This document shows, one piece after another, positions 1 through 5,503 of a DNA stretch of 10,556 nt; position 1 is the stretch's first letter, and each line of letters starts with the position of its first letter. The notes under the pieces are model-generated. The model was not told the DNA's origin, did not search any database, and saw only the letters and a program-made list of their open reading frames with translations. Location of the stretch: assembly GCA_025656895.1 (NCBI GenBank), contig JAHXHF010000155.1, positions 1-10,556 of the forward strand, written 5' to 3'. This stretch comes from a gamma proteobacterium symbiont of Bathyaustriella thionipta. Lineage in GTDB: Bacteria > Pseudomonadota > Gammaproteobacteria > Chromatiales > Chromatiaceae. The position numbers and the translations under genes are program-made.

Positions 1-73
1 TGAAGCATTGGCGTTGGTATTTATAGGGCAATTGCCAGCATTTACTCAGTGAGCTGGAATTTTTGATAAAGTA

Positions 74-110
74 CGCTGAGTAGTTACAACTTTTCTATGT
101 AAAGATAGCG
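74..110. repeat. imperfect inverted repeat upstream of the recombinase remnant
   Basis: The left arm runs from CGCT to TTACA and the right arm from TGTAA to AGCG, around an AT-rich centre. The arms match at both ends but need gaps in the middle. Serine resolvases often sit next to their recombination site, and such sites contain imperfect inverted repeats, so this could be a relic of one. The match is weak and chance is quite possible. Confidence 0.2.
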
Positions 111-120
111 AGCGTTTTTT

Positions 121-355
121 ATGCGGATTGGTTACTCAAGAGTTTCTTCCCAGGATCAAAACCCTGAGCTGCTATTGGATACCTTGAAAAAAGCTGGTTG
201 CAAAGAGATTTTCCAGGAGAAGTTTTCCGGTAAGAGTGCAGTTCGCCCGGAGTTAGAGAACTGTCTCAGAATGTTGCGCGAAGGCGATGTGCTGGTGGTG
301 TGGCGTCTGGATGTAGTGGTCAAGTTTTTTCGTTCGAATCAATAAGTTAATTGAA
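121..355 (+). pseudogene. serine recombinase (resolvase/invertase) N-terminal remnant, frameshifted and truncated
   Basis: The first 64 or so residues are a clear resolvase/invertase catalytic N-terminus. They show GYSRVSS with the probable nucleophile Ser9 and Arg7, then FSGKSAVRPELENCL, then GDVLVVWRLD ending at Asp64. Family members continue with an arginine-rich LDRLGRS-type motif; here it is replaced by VVVKFF and a stop at 343-345. One frame over, at 332-355, a family-like VRINKLIE reappears, so a short deletion or frameshift lies at about 313-331. The similarity then ends exactly where a partial repeat begins (354). The rest of the catalytic domain and the DNA-binding helix-turn-helix are missing, so it cannot be an active recombinase. 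No good Shine-Dalgarno precedes the ATG. It is the only obvious mobile-element gene in the window. Tn3-type resolvase, invertase and IS607-like origins cannot be told apart from this fragment. Confidence 0.8.
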
Positions 356-413
356 ACCGCTGTGGAATCAAGAGCCTGCGCGCAGTGCCGTCATGAAGAA
401 ACGGGTTCAGATT
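354..413 (-). repeat. partial inverted copy of the 1584-1747 element
   Basis: The reverse complement of this stretch matches 1584-1643. The 28 bases from 354 to 381 are identical to the other copy; the next positions contain two mismatches, and bases 386-398 are identical again. The outer end (394-413) matches the 20-bp terminal repeat of the full element at 16 of 20 positions. Only one end and about 60 bp are present; the other half and its terminal repeat are missing. It abuts the recombinase wreck directly. Downstream, at 422-431, is a 10-bp palindrome (CAGCCGGCTG), and at 443-460 a 6-bp AT-rich hairpin. Neither has the T-run of an intrinsic terminator. Confidence 0.8.
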
Positions 414-472
414 TTATTCAGCAGCCGGCTGAGCCGTTAGCTAATCAAGCAGAATTGATTAATAATCCTGCG

Positions 473-826
473 TTACACCGAGAAAGATGAACCGCATCCA
501 CAGGTGGTTGAAGCATTCGGGTTACGCACAACAAATTGCGCGCCTTGCAAACCCTCGGTGTAATCAACTTCTGCGCCTTCCAGATATTGCATGCTCATGG
601 GGTCAATCAAGAGCGTGACACCATCGGTTTCCACTTTAATATCGTCCGCCGACTCTTTTTCGTCAAAGGAAAAACCGTACTGAAAGCCGGAGCAACCACC
701 GCCCTGTATGTAGATACGCAACATCAGGTTGGCATTACCTTCTTCCTTAATCAGCTCGGAAACCTTGGCAGCAGCGGCCGCCTTAAATTCGATAGGTGAT
801 TCGGTATTCGCTTGAGGCTCTGTCAT
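473..826 (-). CDS. erpA: ErpA, A-type iron-sulfur cluster carrier (insertion protein)
   Basis: This is a 117-residue A-type carrier, close to the 114 of E. coli ErpA. The three cluster-binding cysteines are present: Cys45 in GGGCSGFQYGF, and Cys109 and Cys111 in the terminal TCGCGSSFSV. ErpA passes [2Fe-2S] or [4Fe-4S] clusters in the cytoplasm from the Isc scaffold to target enzymes. In E. coli it is essential for aerobic growth because it matures the isoprenoid enzymes IspG and IspH. The ErpA call over IscA or SufA rests on the acidic N-terminal extension (TEPQANTESP), the SMQYLEGAEVDY segment, and the company of argC and bactofilin rather than isc or suf genes. The start is supported by GGAG at 836-839, 9 nt upstream of the ATG. 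It is the last gene of the minus-strand argC block, but has its own promoter with an IscR-like operator. Confidence 0.96.
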   Translation of the reverse strand: MTEPQANTESPIEFKAAAAAKVSELIKEEGNANLMLRIYIQGGGCSGFQYGFSFDEKESADDIKVETDGVTLLIDPMSMQYLEGAEVDYTEGLQGAQFVVRNPNASTTCGCGSSFSV

Positions 827-915
827 TGTTCATTTCTCCGTTACTACTCAGCGAGCAGTAAAATGTTGGCCAGGCAGCCAGAAAAATGCGGCATAGCTAT
901 TTAACAACAGCCGGC

Positions 916-944
916 ATTATGCTATTTCCTACTGTTTTAGTCAA
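916..944 (-). promoter_or_regulatory. sigma-70 promoter of erpA
   Basis: On the minus strand a TTGACT -35 box (939-944) is followed after exactly 17 nt by a CATAAT -10 box (916-921). This predicts transcription from about 909 and a leader of about 80 nt before the erpA ATG at 826. It lies between the bactofilin stop (966) and erpA, so erpA can be transcribed independently of the genes upstream. Confidence 0.75.
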
Positions 945-948
945 GAAT
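924..948 (-). promoter_or_regulatory. IscR type 1-like operator overlapping the erpA promoter
   Basis: The 25-bp minus-strand sequence contains the paired half-sites TTGACT and CAGTAGG around an AAAA centre. I count 21 of 25 agreements with the published E. coli type 1 consensus (YYGACTR, four degenerate positions, AGTCRR with AT-rich flanks), recalled from memory. It covers the -35 box and most of the spacer, a position from which [2Fe-2S]-IscR would block RNA polymerase. In E. coli erpA is a known target of IscR repression through a type 1 site, so the placement makes biological sense. The iscR gene itself is not in this window. Confidence 0.7.
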
Positions 949-965
949 AAGCGATCATCACCAAA

Positions 966-1499
966 TTAACGCCCGCGACGCTCGCGCCCCATGCCGCTAG
1001 CCGTTGCATCAGCCGGGGTTTGCTTCGCAGCCGTTTTCTCAGTGGTTGCTTTATCGGCAGTTTTCGGTTCATGCTTCGAGCTATCCGGCTTCACATCCGC
1101 AGCGGGTCTTGCATCAGACTCATGCCCAAGCATTTTCTGATCCTGCTCATCATGAATCAGTTGGCCGTTCACTTCGGCCCCCATGGTCATTTGCAGCATT
1201 TTGTAATAAACATTACCGGTTACTTTGGCCTGCGGCGCCAGTTCTACCCTTTCACTGGCATAAACATCACCAATCACTTCTCCATTGAGGATGACATTAG
1301 GCACCCGGATTTCACCTTCAACCATACCTTTTTCACTTAACGTGAGGGTGGATATTCCATCCGGCTCGGCAATTACATTGCCTTTCACAGCACCATCAAT
1401 ATGCAAGCCGCCGGCAAAGGTTACATTTCCCTGTACTTCACTGCGCAAGCCAATCACTGTGGATATTTTGGGTGGCCTGAATTTTTTATTTCGTGCCAT
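966..1499 (-). CDS. bactofilin (polymer-forming cytoskeletal protein)
   Basis: From the chosen start this is a 177-residue protein. It has a short basic N-terminus (ARNKKFRPPK), a bactofilin beta-helix core at about residues 14-117, and a polar, probably disordered, tail rich in Lys, Ala, Thr and Asp that ends GRERRGR. The core shows the family's repeated short strands with turning glycines: VIGLRSEVQGNVTFAGGLHIDGAVKGNV, then EGEIRVPNVILNGEVIGDV, then KVTGNVYY. Bactofilins self-assemble into nucleotide-free filaments, often on the inner membrane, and help position wall-modifying or polar machinery. The start is decided by the ribosome site: GGAG at 1508-1511 is 8 nt from the ATG at 1499 but only 2 nt from the in-frame ATG at 1505, which would add Met-Ile. 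Its partner here is unknown; the coiled-coil membrane protein upstream is a candidate. Confidence 0.92.
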   Translation of the reverse strand: MARNKKFRPPKISTVIGLRSEVQGNVTFAGGLHIDGAVKGNVIAEPDGISTLTLSEKGMVEGEIRVPNVILNGEVIGDVYASERVELAPQAKVTGNVYYKMLQMTMGAEVNGQLIHDEQDQKMLGHESDARPAADVKPDSSKHEPKTADKATTEKTAAKQTPADATASGMGRERRGR

Positions 1500-1507
1500 A
1501 ATCATTT

Positions 1508-1511
1508 CTCC
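1508..1511 (-). promoter_or_regulatory. ribosome binding site deciding the bactofilin start
   Basis: GGAG on the minus strand sits 8 nt before the ATG at 1499 and only 2 nt before the ATG at 1505, favouring the inner start. The surrounding bases (CGGAGAAATGA) are the same as those in front of erpA (830-840). Confidence 0.6.
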
Positions 1512-1583
1512 GCGGCGAGCCGCTTTTGCTGGTTCATAGCCACTGCCTGCTGCGACAGCCCGCTATAAAAGTCAGATAAATTA

Positions 1584-1747
1584 AACCTGAATCCGTACCT
1601 TCATGACGGCACAGTGCGCAGGCTCTTGATTCCACAGCGGTTTAAAAAATGCCCGCTTAACCGATGGGTGAAGCTAAGATTTTTTAATTCCACTGTGAAA
1701 ACAACATCATACACTCTGTATCCGCCCTGAAGGTACGGATTCAGGTT
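1584..1747. mobile_element. MITE-like element with perfect 20-bp terminal inverted repeats
   Basis: The left end (1584-1603) reads AACCTGAATCCGTACCTTCA and the right end (1728-1747) is its exact reverse complement. Together they bound a 164-bp element with no open reading frame worth reporting. Outside the arms both flanks are AT-rich, and I see no clear target duplication. Inside are two related motifs in the same orientation, TTGATTCCACAGCGG (1627-1641) and TTAATTCCACTGTG (1684-1697), and a core CCGATGGGTGAAG (1661-1673) followed by TAAGATTTT. It fills the gap between the DUF6776-like gene (stop 8 nt away) and the bactofilin. A related core and ends recur at 4858-4984, and part of it recurs inverted at 354-413. 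The structure is that of a non-autonomous transposon or a large REP-like element; no transposase is visible to say which. Confidence 0.75.
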
Positions 1748-1755
1748 AAAAATAT

Positions 1756-2490
1756 TCAAGCCGATAATACCCAATCAAAACGCTGTTCCAAAACTTTCAG
1801 CTTTTTACTGCTGGGTGTAATCTTAACGGTTACCGCATCGGGTGAAAAGTCATCCGGTAATTCCAGCAGCAACTCAACATTCTGAAAAGACTTGAACCCC
1901 AGTTTAACCCGGCTTGACTTGCTTTTAAGCAGCTTTTCCAGCGGCAGAGTCACTTCTTCACCTTGTTTAATTCCGCTCAGACTCAGCACCAGACTGCCTT
2001 TGGTTTTACCAAAGTTTTTCAATAATTGGCTGACCGTCAAAGAAACCCGGTATCGCCCTACTTTATCAGTAGAGCTGATTTTAAAGTTATGGATGCGCAA
2101 GGTGGGAGTAACTTCACCACCTTCCGTCAGACCCTTATAAAAAGCCAGTTTTTGCTTCAGATCCTGTGCTTCCTGCTGCAATTTACTGATGTCAGTCTGC
2201 AAGACCCTGGCCGCATCACGATCAATCTGTGCGCTGCGCTCGTAATAGGCCAGCTGTTGTTTCAATTCGTCTCTTTCGCTGCTCAGTTGCGCCAGTTCCT
2301 TTTTTAAACGCTGTTGCTGTTGATCAACGCTGTCACTGTCAAAACCACTGCGTAAACGCCCGTAATCAAACGCATACCAGCCACTGATCATGACAATAAT
2401 AATAATCAGCAGCAACCAGATCAGCCAGCGGCTGGCAGAGCGCTGCTGAATAATCCTGGGCTTTTGATAATGGAAACTTTTTAATTGCAT
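1756..2490 (-). CDS. DUF6776-like inner-membrane coiled-coil protein
   Basis: The protein has 244 residues. A basic, Gln-rich cytoplasmic start (1-21) precedes one strongly hydrophobic segment at about 22-42 (WLIWLLLIIIIVMISGWYAF), which has no signal-peptidase site and should stay as an anchor. A Gln/Lys/Glu-rich coiled coil covers about 55-120, and a beta-rich C-terminal domain covers about 128-244 (TLRIHNFKI, YRVSLTVSQL, GSLVLSLSG, VELLLELPDDF, FDWVLSA). By topology the coiled coil and C-domain face the periplasm. Family assignment rests on this architecture and on the position between argC and bactofilin/erpA, which I recall for DUF6776 proteins in Pseudomonas. The biochemical role is unknown. 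The ATG lies 7 nt after the argC stop and has no strong Shine-Dalgarno, suggesting co-transcription and translational coupling with argC. Confidence 0.85.
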   Translation of the reverse strand: MQLKSFHYQKPRIIQQRSASRWLIWLLLIIIIVMISGWYAFDYGRLRSGFDSDSVDQQQQRLKKELAQLSSERDELKQQLAYYERSAQIDRDAARVLQTDISKLQQEAQDLKQKLAFYKGLTEGGEVTPTLRIHNFKISSTDKVGRYRVSLTVSQLLKNFGKTKGSLVLSLSGIKQGEEVTLPLEKLLKSKSSRVKLGFKSFQNVELLLELPDDFSPDAVTVKITPSSKKLKVLEQRFDWVLSA

Positions 2491-2497
2491 AACATCA

Positions 2498-3538
2498 TCA
2501 AGGCAGCAGAGCTACTTGTTGCAGGCCGGCTGTCTCGTCCAGTGCAAACATAATATTCATATTCTGAACAGCCTGACCAGCCGCGCCTTTGACCAGATTA
2601 TCAATCACCGATGAAACTACAACAAAATCGCCATCCAAAGGCCGGTGTACCGCGATACGGCAATGGTTGACACCGCGCACACTGCGGGTTTCAGGATGAG
2701 AGCCCGCCGGCATGACATCAACAAAAGGCTCATCGGCATAATGTTGCTCAAACAAGGCCTGCAAATCCTGTTCCGAATGATCTTTCAGGCGCGCATACAG
2801 GGTGGCTTCAATACCACGAATCATGGGCAGTAAATGCGGCACAAAAACCAGCGAAACCGGATGGCCTGAAATCTGGGATAGAAGCTGGCAAATTTCCGGT
2901 TGATGCCGATGCCCGGGAATGGCGTAGGCTTTGAAGCTTTCACCATTTTCGCTCATCAAGCCGGCTACACTGGCGCCACGACCCGCGCCACTGACTCCTG
3001 ATTTGCCGTCAATCACCAGACCATCGGTTACCACCAGGCCGGCCTGCAGCAATGGCAGCAAACCGAGAATCGATGAAGTCGGATAACAGCCCGGATTAGC
3101 CACCAGTCTTGCCCCGGCAATTTTTTCCCGGTTGATTTCCGGCAAGCCGTAGACCGCCTCGGGTACAAGCTCGGCGCAGGCATGTTGCATGCCGTACCAT
3201 TGCTGCCAGGACTCCACATCAGTGAGGCGAAAATCAGCCGCCAGATCAATGACCCGACAACCCTTTTGCAGCAACTGCGGCGCATAACGCATGGCAGTAC
3301 CATTGGGTGTGGCAAAAAAAACCACATCCGATTCCGCCAGCTTTTCGGCATCCGGTTCGCTGAAAGGTTCGTCATAAATACCGCGCAGATTGGGAAACAG
3401 CGAGGACACCGATTTGCCCACTTCACCCCGCGAGGTGATGTGATCAACCTGTACAAAGGGATGGCGCGCCAGCAGACGCAACAGTTCAACACCGGTATAA
3501 CCCGTGCCGCCGACCACCGAAACCCTGATCCGATCCAT
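2498..3538 (-). CDS. argC: N-acetyl-gamma-glutamyl-phosphate reductase
   Basis: ArgC catalyses the NADPH-dependent reduction of N-acetylglutamyl phosphate to the semialdehyde, the third step of arginine synthesis, in the cytoplasm. From the chosen ATG it has 346 residues, a normal length for the bacterial form. The N-terminal Rossmann fold shows VSVVGGTGYTGVELLRLL. The catalytic cysteine lies in VANPGCYPTSS (about residue 151), the GKSGVSGAGR loop follows, and the catalytic histidine lies in IPGHRHQPEI. The C-terminal half has the expected FVPHLLPMIRGIEATLYA and SSVIDNLVKGAAGQAVQNMN segments. A GTG at 3550 would add four residues and has a weak GAG upstream; the ATG gives the usual short N-terminus, and I prefer it modestly. 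No other arg gene is adjacent. I saw no convincing ArgR box in the 3539-3672 gap. It leads the block into the DUF6776-like gene. Confidence 0.97.
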   Translation of the reverse strand: MDRIRVSVVGGTGYTGVELLRLLARHPFVQVDHITSRGEVGKSVSSLFPNLRGIYDEPFSEPDAEKLAESDVVFFATPNGTAMRYAPQLLQKGCRVIDLAADFRLTDVESWQQWYGMQHACAELVPEAVYGLPEINREKIAGARLVANPGCYPTSSILGLLPLLQAGLVVTDGLVIDGKSGVSGAGRGASVAGLMSENGESFKAYAIPGHRHQPEICQLLSQISGHPVSLVFVPHLLPMIRGIEATLYARLKDHSEQDLQALFEQHYADEPFVDVMPAGSHPETRSVRGVNHCRIAVHRPLDGDFVVVSSVIDNLVKGAAGQAVQNMNIMFALDETAGLQQVALLP

Positions 3539-3631
3539 TGTAGTTTTCACGATAAGTTCTCAATCATCCTGTTATTCCAGGCGCTAATGATACGGATTCA
3601 TCGGCACATAAGAAAGCCTGCCTGTTGATCA

Positions 3632-3640
3632 TGCTATACT
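3632..3640 (+). promoter_or_regulatory. extended -10 promoter of the DUF4126-tlpA transcript
   Basis: TGCTATACT matches an extended -10 element (TG, one base, then TATACT). No good -35 stands 16-18 nt upstream, as is tolerated with extended -10 promoters. Transcription would start at about 3647, which excludes the TTG at 3625 as the start of the next gene and favours the ATG at 3673. Confidence 0.55.
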
Positions 3641-3672
3641 GTGGCCTCATTCAAATGGAGTTAACCAGGCTC

Positions 3673-4374
3673 ATGCAAGCCGATACCATTCAGGCCATCT
3701 CATTGATGCTGGGCGCTGCCTGGGCATCCGGCATTAATCTGTACGCGGCCATTGTTATGTTGGGGCTGATGGGCTCCTCCGGCCAGGTCAGCTTACCACC
3801 GGAACTGGAAGTTCTGACCAACCCGATGGTGATAGGCGCGGCCGGTCTGATGTATCTGGTTGAGTTTTTTGCCGACAAAACCCCCGGTGTTGATACCGCC
3901 TGGGACGCCATTCATACCTTCATTCGTATTCCTGCCGGGGCTTTGCTGGCCGCCGGCGCTTCCAGCGGCATTGCCGTAGATCCCGGCCTGCAACTGGCAG
4001 CCGGACTGGTGGGCGGCACTTTGTCGGCCTCCAGTCATTTCAGCAAAGCCGGTACACGCATTCTGATCAACACCTCACCGGAACCGGTGAGTAACTGGGC
4101 CGCATCCATTACCGAAGATATTGCGGTTATCGGCGGGCTGTGGACGGCCCTGCACTATCCCTGGGTATTCATCGCTTTGCTCGTTGTTTTTCTGCTGCTG
4201 CTGGCCTGGCTGCTGCCCAAACTATGGCGTGCTATTTCCAGCCTGTTCAGACGCATAGGACGCTGGTTCGGCAATCGTAATCAAGCACCTCCAGCCGCTA
4301 CGCCTGACAACAAATCAGATGACGTGTTGCGCTCCCTGTACCACAAGGCCGGTCAGGACAAAACGGACGGATGA
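3673..4374 (+). CDS. DUF4126 family integral membrane protein
   Basis: From the ATG at 3673 the protein has 233 residues and fits the DUF4126 family. It opens with a hydrophobic segment rich in small residues, QAISLMLGAAWASGINLYAAIVMLGLMG (7-34), followed by a membrane segment with YLVEFFADKTPGVDTAWDAIHTFIRIPAGALLAAGA (61-96), the family's most recognisable block. Next come a Gly/Ala-rich stretch with SHFSKAGTRILINTSPEPVSNW (121-142) and a last hydrophobic helix at about 160-182. The C-terminus is basic then polar (SLFRRIGRWFGNRNQ to the end) and probably cytoplasmic. No enzyme motif is visible and the family function is not established. An upstream in-frame ATG (3655) is possible but would leave only about 8 nt of leader. 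Its last 4 nt overlap the next gene (ATGA), so the two are almost certainly co-translated. Confidence 0.85.
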   Translation: MQADTIQAISLMLGAAWASGINLYAAIVMLGLMGSSGQVSLPPELEVLTNPMVIGAAGLMYLVEFFADKTPGVDTAWDAIHTFIRIPAGALLAAGASSGIAVDPGLQLAAGLVGGTLSASSHFSKAGTRILINTSPEPVSNWAASITEDIAVIGGLWTALHYPWVFIALLVVFLLLLAWLLPKLWRAISSLFRRIGRWFGNRNQAPPAATPDNKSDDVLRSLYHKAGQDKTDG

Positions 4375-4856
4375 AGGCCAGATATTGGGTTCCGGCTATA
4401 CTGTTGGCTGTTTTCTGGTTTGGCTATTATCACCAGCCCGTGCTCGGCCCGGCGCCACCACTGACAGCCAAAGCGGTTATGGGGCAAGCGGTTGACCTGC
4501 AGGCCATGCAGGGAAAACCGGTTCTGGTCAACTTCTGGGCAACCAGTTGCCCGGCCTGTGTTCGTAAAATACCCGAGATGGAAAAACTCTATCAAAAATA
4601 TTCACGCGACCAGTTCGAAATTATTGCGGTAAGCGTATCCTATGATCCACCGCAAAAGGTCGTGCGTTTTCTACAGAAAAATAATATCCCCTGGCCGGTG
4701 GTCCTTGATTATGATGATTCGGTCGCCCGCTCATTCGGTGAAGTCAGTCTGATTCCGGCCAGTTTTCTGATTTCTCCCGATGGCGATATCGTTCAACATG
4801 ATATTGGTGAGCAGGATTTCGATCAGATTGATCAAAAAATCAGCGCCTTGTTATGA
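4371..4856 (+). CDS. membrane-anchored TlpA/ResA-like thioredoxin
   Basis: The protein has 161 residues. A hydrophobic signal anchor occupies about 5-20 (YWVPAILLAVFWFGYY) without an obvious cleavage site, followed by a thioredoxin fold facing the periplasm. The redox motif is Cys60-Pro-Ala-Cys63 in VLVNFWATSCPACVRKIPEM. The cis-proline is Pro129 in SLIPASFLIS, and the closing strands carry the ISPDGDIV typical of TlpA/ResA/DsbE proteins. CPAC rather than CEPC or CGPC fits a disulfide reductase in cytochrome c maturation or copper-site assembly, but the exact partner cannot be read from sequence; protein-disulfide reductase ScsB/DsbD-linked roles are also possible. It overlaps the DUF4126 gene by 4 nt and precedes hemJ across an inverted-repeat element. 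Confidence 0.9.
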   Translation: MKARYWVPAILLAVFWFGYYHQPVLGPAPPLTAKAVMGQAVDLQAMQGKPVLVNFWATSCPACVRKIPEMEKLYQKYSRDQFEIIAVSVSYDPPQKVVRFLQKNNIPWPVVLDYDDSVARSFGEVSLIPASFLISPDGDIVQHDIGEQDFDQIDQKISALL

Positions 4857-4857
4857 A

Positions 4858-4984
4858 CCTGGAAACCGCAGTTGACCGCTCTATTCTGAAGGTAAGCTAA
4901 TGATTCCAGATAAAATCTTACTTGGATATATTTTCGCCCATCGGGTGACTTCACCCTCCACCCTGTTCAACTGCGGTTTCCAGG
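4858..4984. mobile_element. second MITE-like inverted-repeat element, upstream of hemJ
   Basis: CCTGGAAACCGCAGTTGA at 4858-4875 is matched by its exact reverse complement at 4967-4984, giving an 18-bp perfect terminal repeat around 91 bp without a gene. Read on the minus strand, its interior carries CCGATGGGCGAA (4944-4933) and TAAGATTTT (4920-4912), shared with the 1584-1747 element in the same order. The ends also share an AACCTG...CCG beginning with that element. A tight internal hairpin, GGGTGA/TCACCC, lies at 4943-4956. It begins 2 nt after the tlpA-like stop and could fold in RNA and reduce read-through into hemJ, but it has no T-run of an intrinsic terminator. It fills the whole tlpA-hemJ gap apart from about 33 bp before hemJ. 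Confidence 0.7.
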
Positions 4985-5017
4985 ATAAAAGCACATGCAA
5001 ATAAAAGAGAGCCCCTT

Positions 5018-5443
5018 ATGTTGTGGTTAAAAGCATTCCATCTCATCACCATGGTTACCTGGTTTGCGGGTATTTTTTATTTGCCACGGCTGTTTGTTTA
5101 TCATGCCATGGCGGATGATGAAACCAGTAAAGAGCGTTTCAAGATCATGCAACGCAAACTCTACTGGGGCATCATGACACCCAGCGGCGTACTGACATTG
5201 ATACTGGGCAGCGCCATGTTAATGGACTATGCCTGGGCTGCCTGGGGCAGTTCTTTATGGCTGCACATCAAACTGGGACTGATTACTGCTCTGGTGGTTT
5301 ATCATCTTTACTGCGGCAAGTTAATGACTGATTTTCGTGATGACAAAAATCATCACAGCCACAAATGGTATCGCTGGTTCAATGAAATTCCGGTCATCAT
5401 GCTGGTTGCCATTATTTTACTGGCGGTATTAAAACCGGCCTGA
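5018..5443 (+). CDS. hemJ: HemJ, protoporphyrinogen IX oxidase (UPF0093/CopD-like)
   Basis: HemJ oxidises protoporphyrinogen IX to protoporphyrin IX, the penultimate step of haem synthesis, in the inner membrane. The 141-residue protein has the family's four hydrophobic segments (about 4-28, 50-70, 78-98 and 122-139). Its signature residues are present: His8 in LKAFHLITMVTWFAGIFYLPRLF, the WGIMTPSGVLTLILG block at 50-64, and LHIKLGLI at 82-89 with the conserved Lys85. The N-terminal histidine and that lysine are reported as important for haem binding or activity in characterised HemJ proteins. An AGAG stretch 8 nt before the ATG is a modest ribosome site. I recall hemJ near argC in other gammaproteobacteria. 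Together with the neighbouring thioredoxin this suggests a haem or cytochrome theme, which is inference only. Confidence 0.93.
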   Translation: MLWLKAFHLITMVTWFAGIFYLPRLFVYHAMADDETSKERFKIMQRKLYWGIMTPSGVLTLILGSAMLMDYAWAAWGSSLWLHIKLGLITALVVYHLYCGKLMTDFRDDKNHHSHKWYRWFNEIPVIMLVAIILLAVLKPA

Positions 5444-5503
5444 TTCACAGGCAGACAAGTTTACCTTGATTGCTGAACCAGCTAACCGCAGAACTCAGCT
5501 ATA

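Noticed and set aside
2..66. Short open frames at the left edge as the C-terminus of an upstream gene
   Set aside because: Two different frames end here (stops at about 47-49 and 64-66) with 16-20 residues each; nothing recognisable and no way to choose.
356..390. In-frame GIKSL downstream of the recombinase stop as continuing recombinase homology
   Set aside because: The same bases belong to the repeat shared with 1600-1643, so the resemblance is coincidence.
422..460. Palindrome and hairpin downstream of erpA as an intrinsic terminator
   Set aside because: The stems are short or lack a following T-run on either strand.
354..1747. Integron attC sites as an explanation for the repeats
   Set aside because: No integrase of the tyrosine family, no R'/R'' core pattern that I can see, and the flanked genes are conserved housekeeping genes rather than cassettes.
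3028..3492. 154-residue frame inside argC, and similar long shadow frames within glyS and glyQ
   Set aside because: They overlap well-supported genes in another frame, have no ribosome sites or recognisable domains, and arise from the codon bias of the real gene.
3570..3600. ArgR-box-like sequence (TGAAT...ATCAT) upstream of argC
   Set aside because: Only one half-site fits; the second is out of register, and no second box is nearby.
3625..3672. Upstream TTG start and N-terminal extension for the DUF4126 gene
   Set aside because: The extended -10 box (3632-3640) lies inside it, so the transcript would begin after this start.
5444..5503. Bidirectional terminator between convergent hemJ and the acyltransferase gene
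   Set aside because: Only a 5-bp GCTGA/TCAGC pairing with a large loop is visible, with no T-run on either side.
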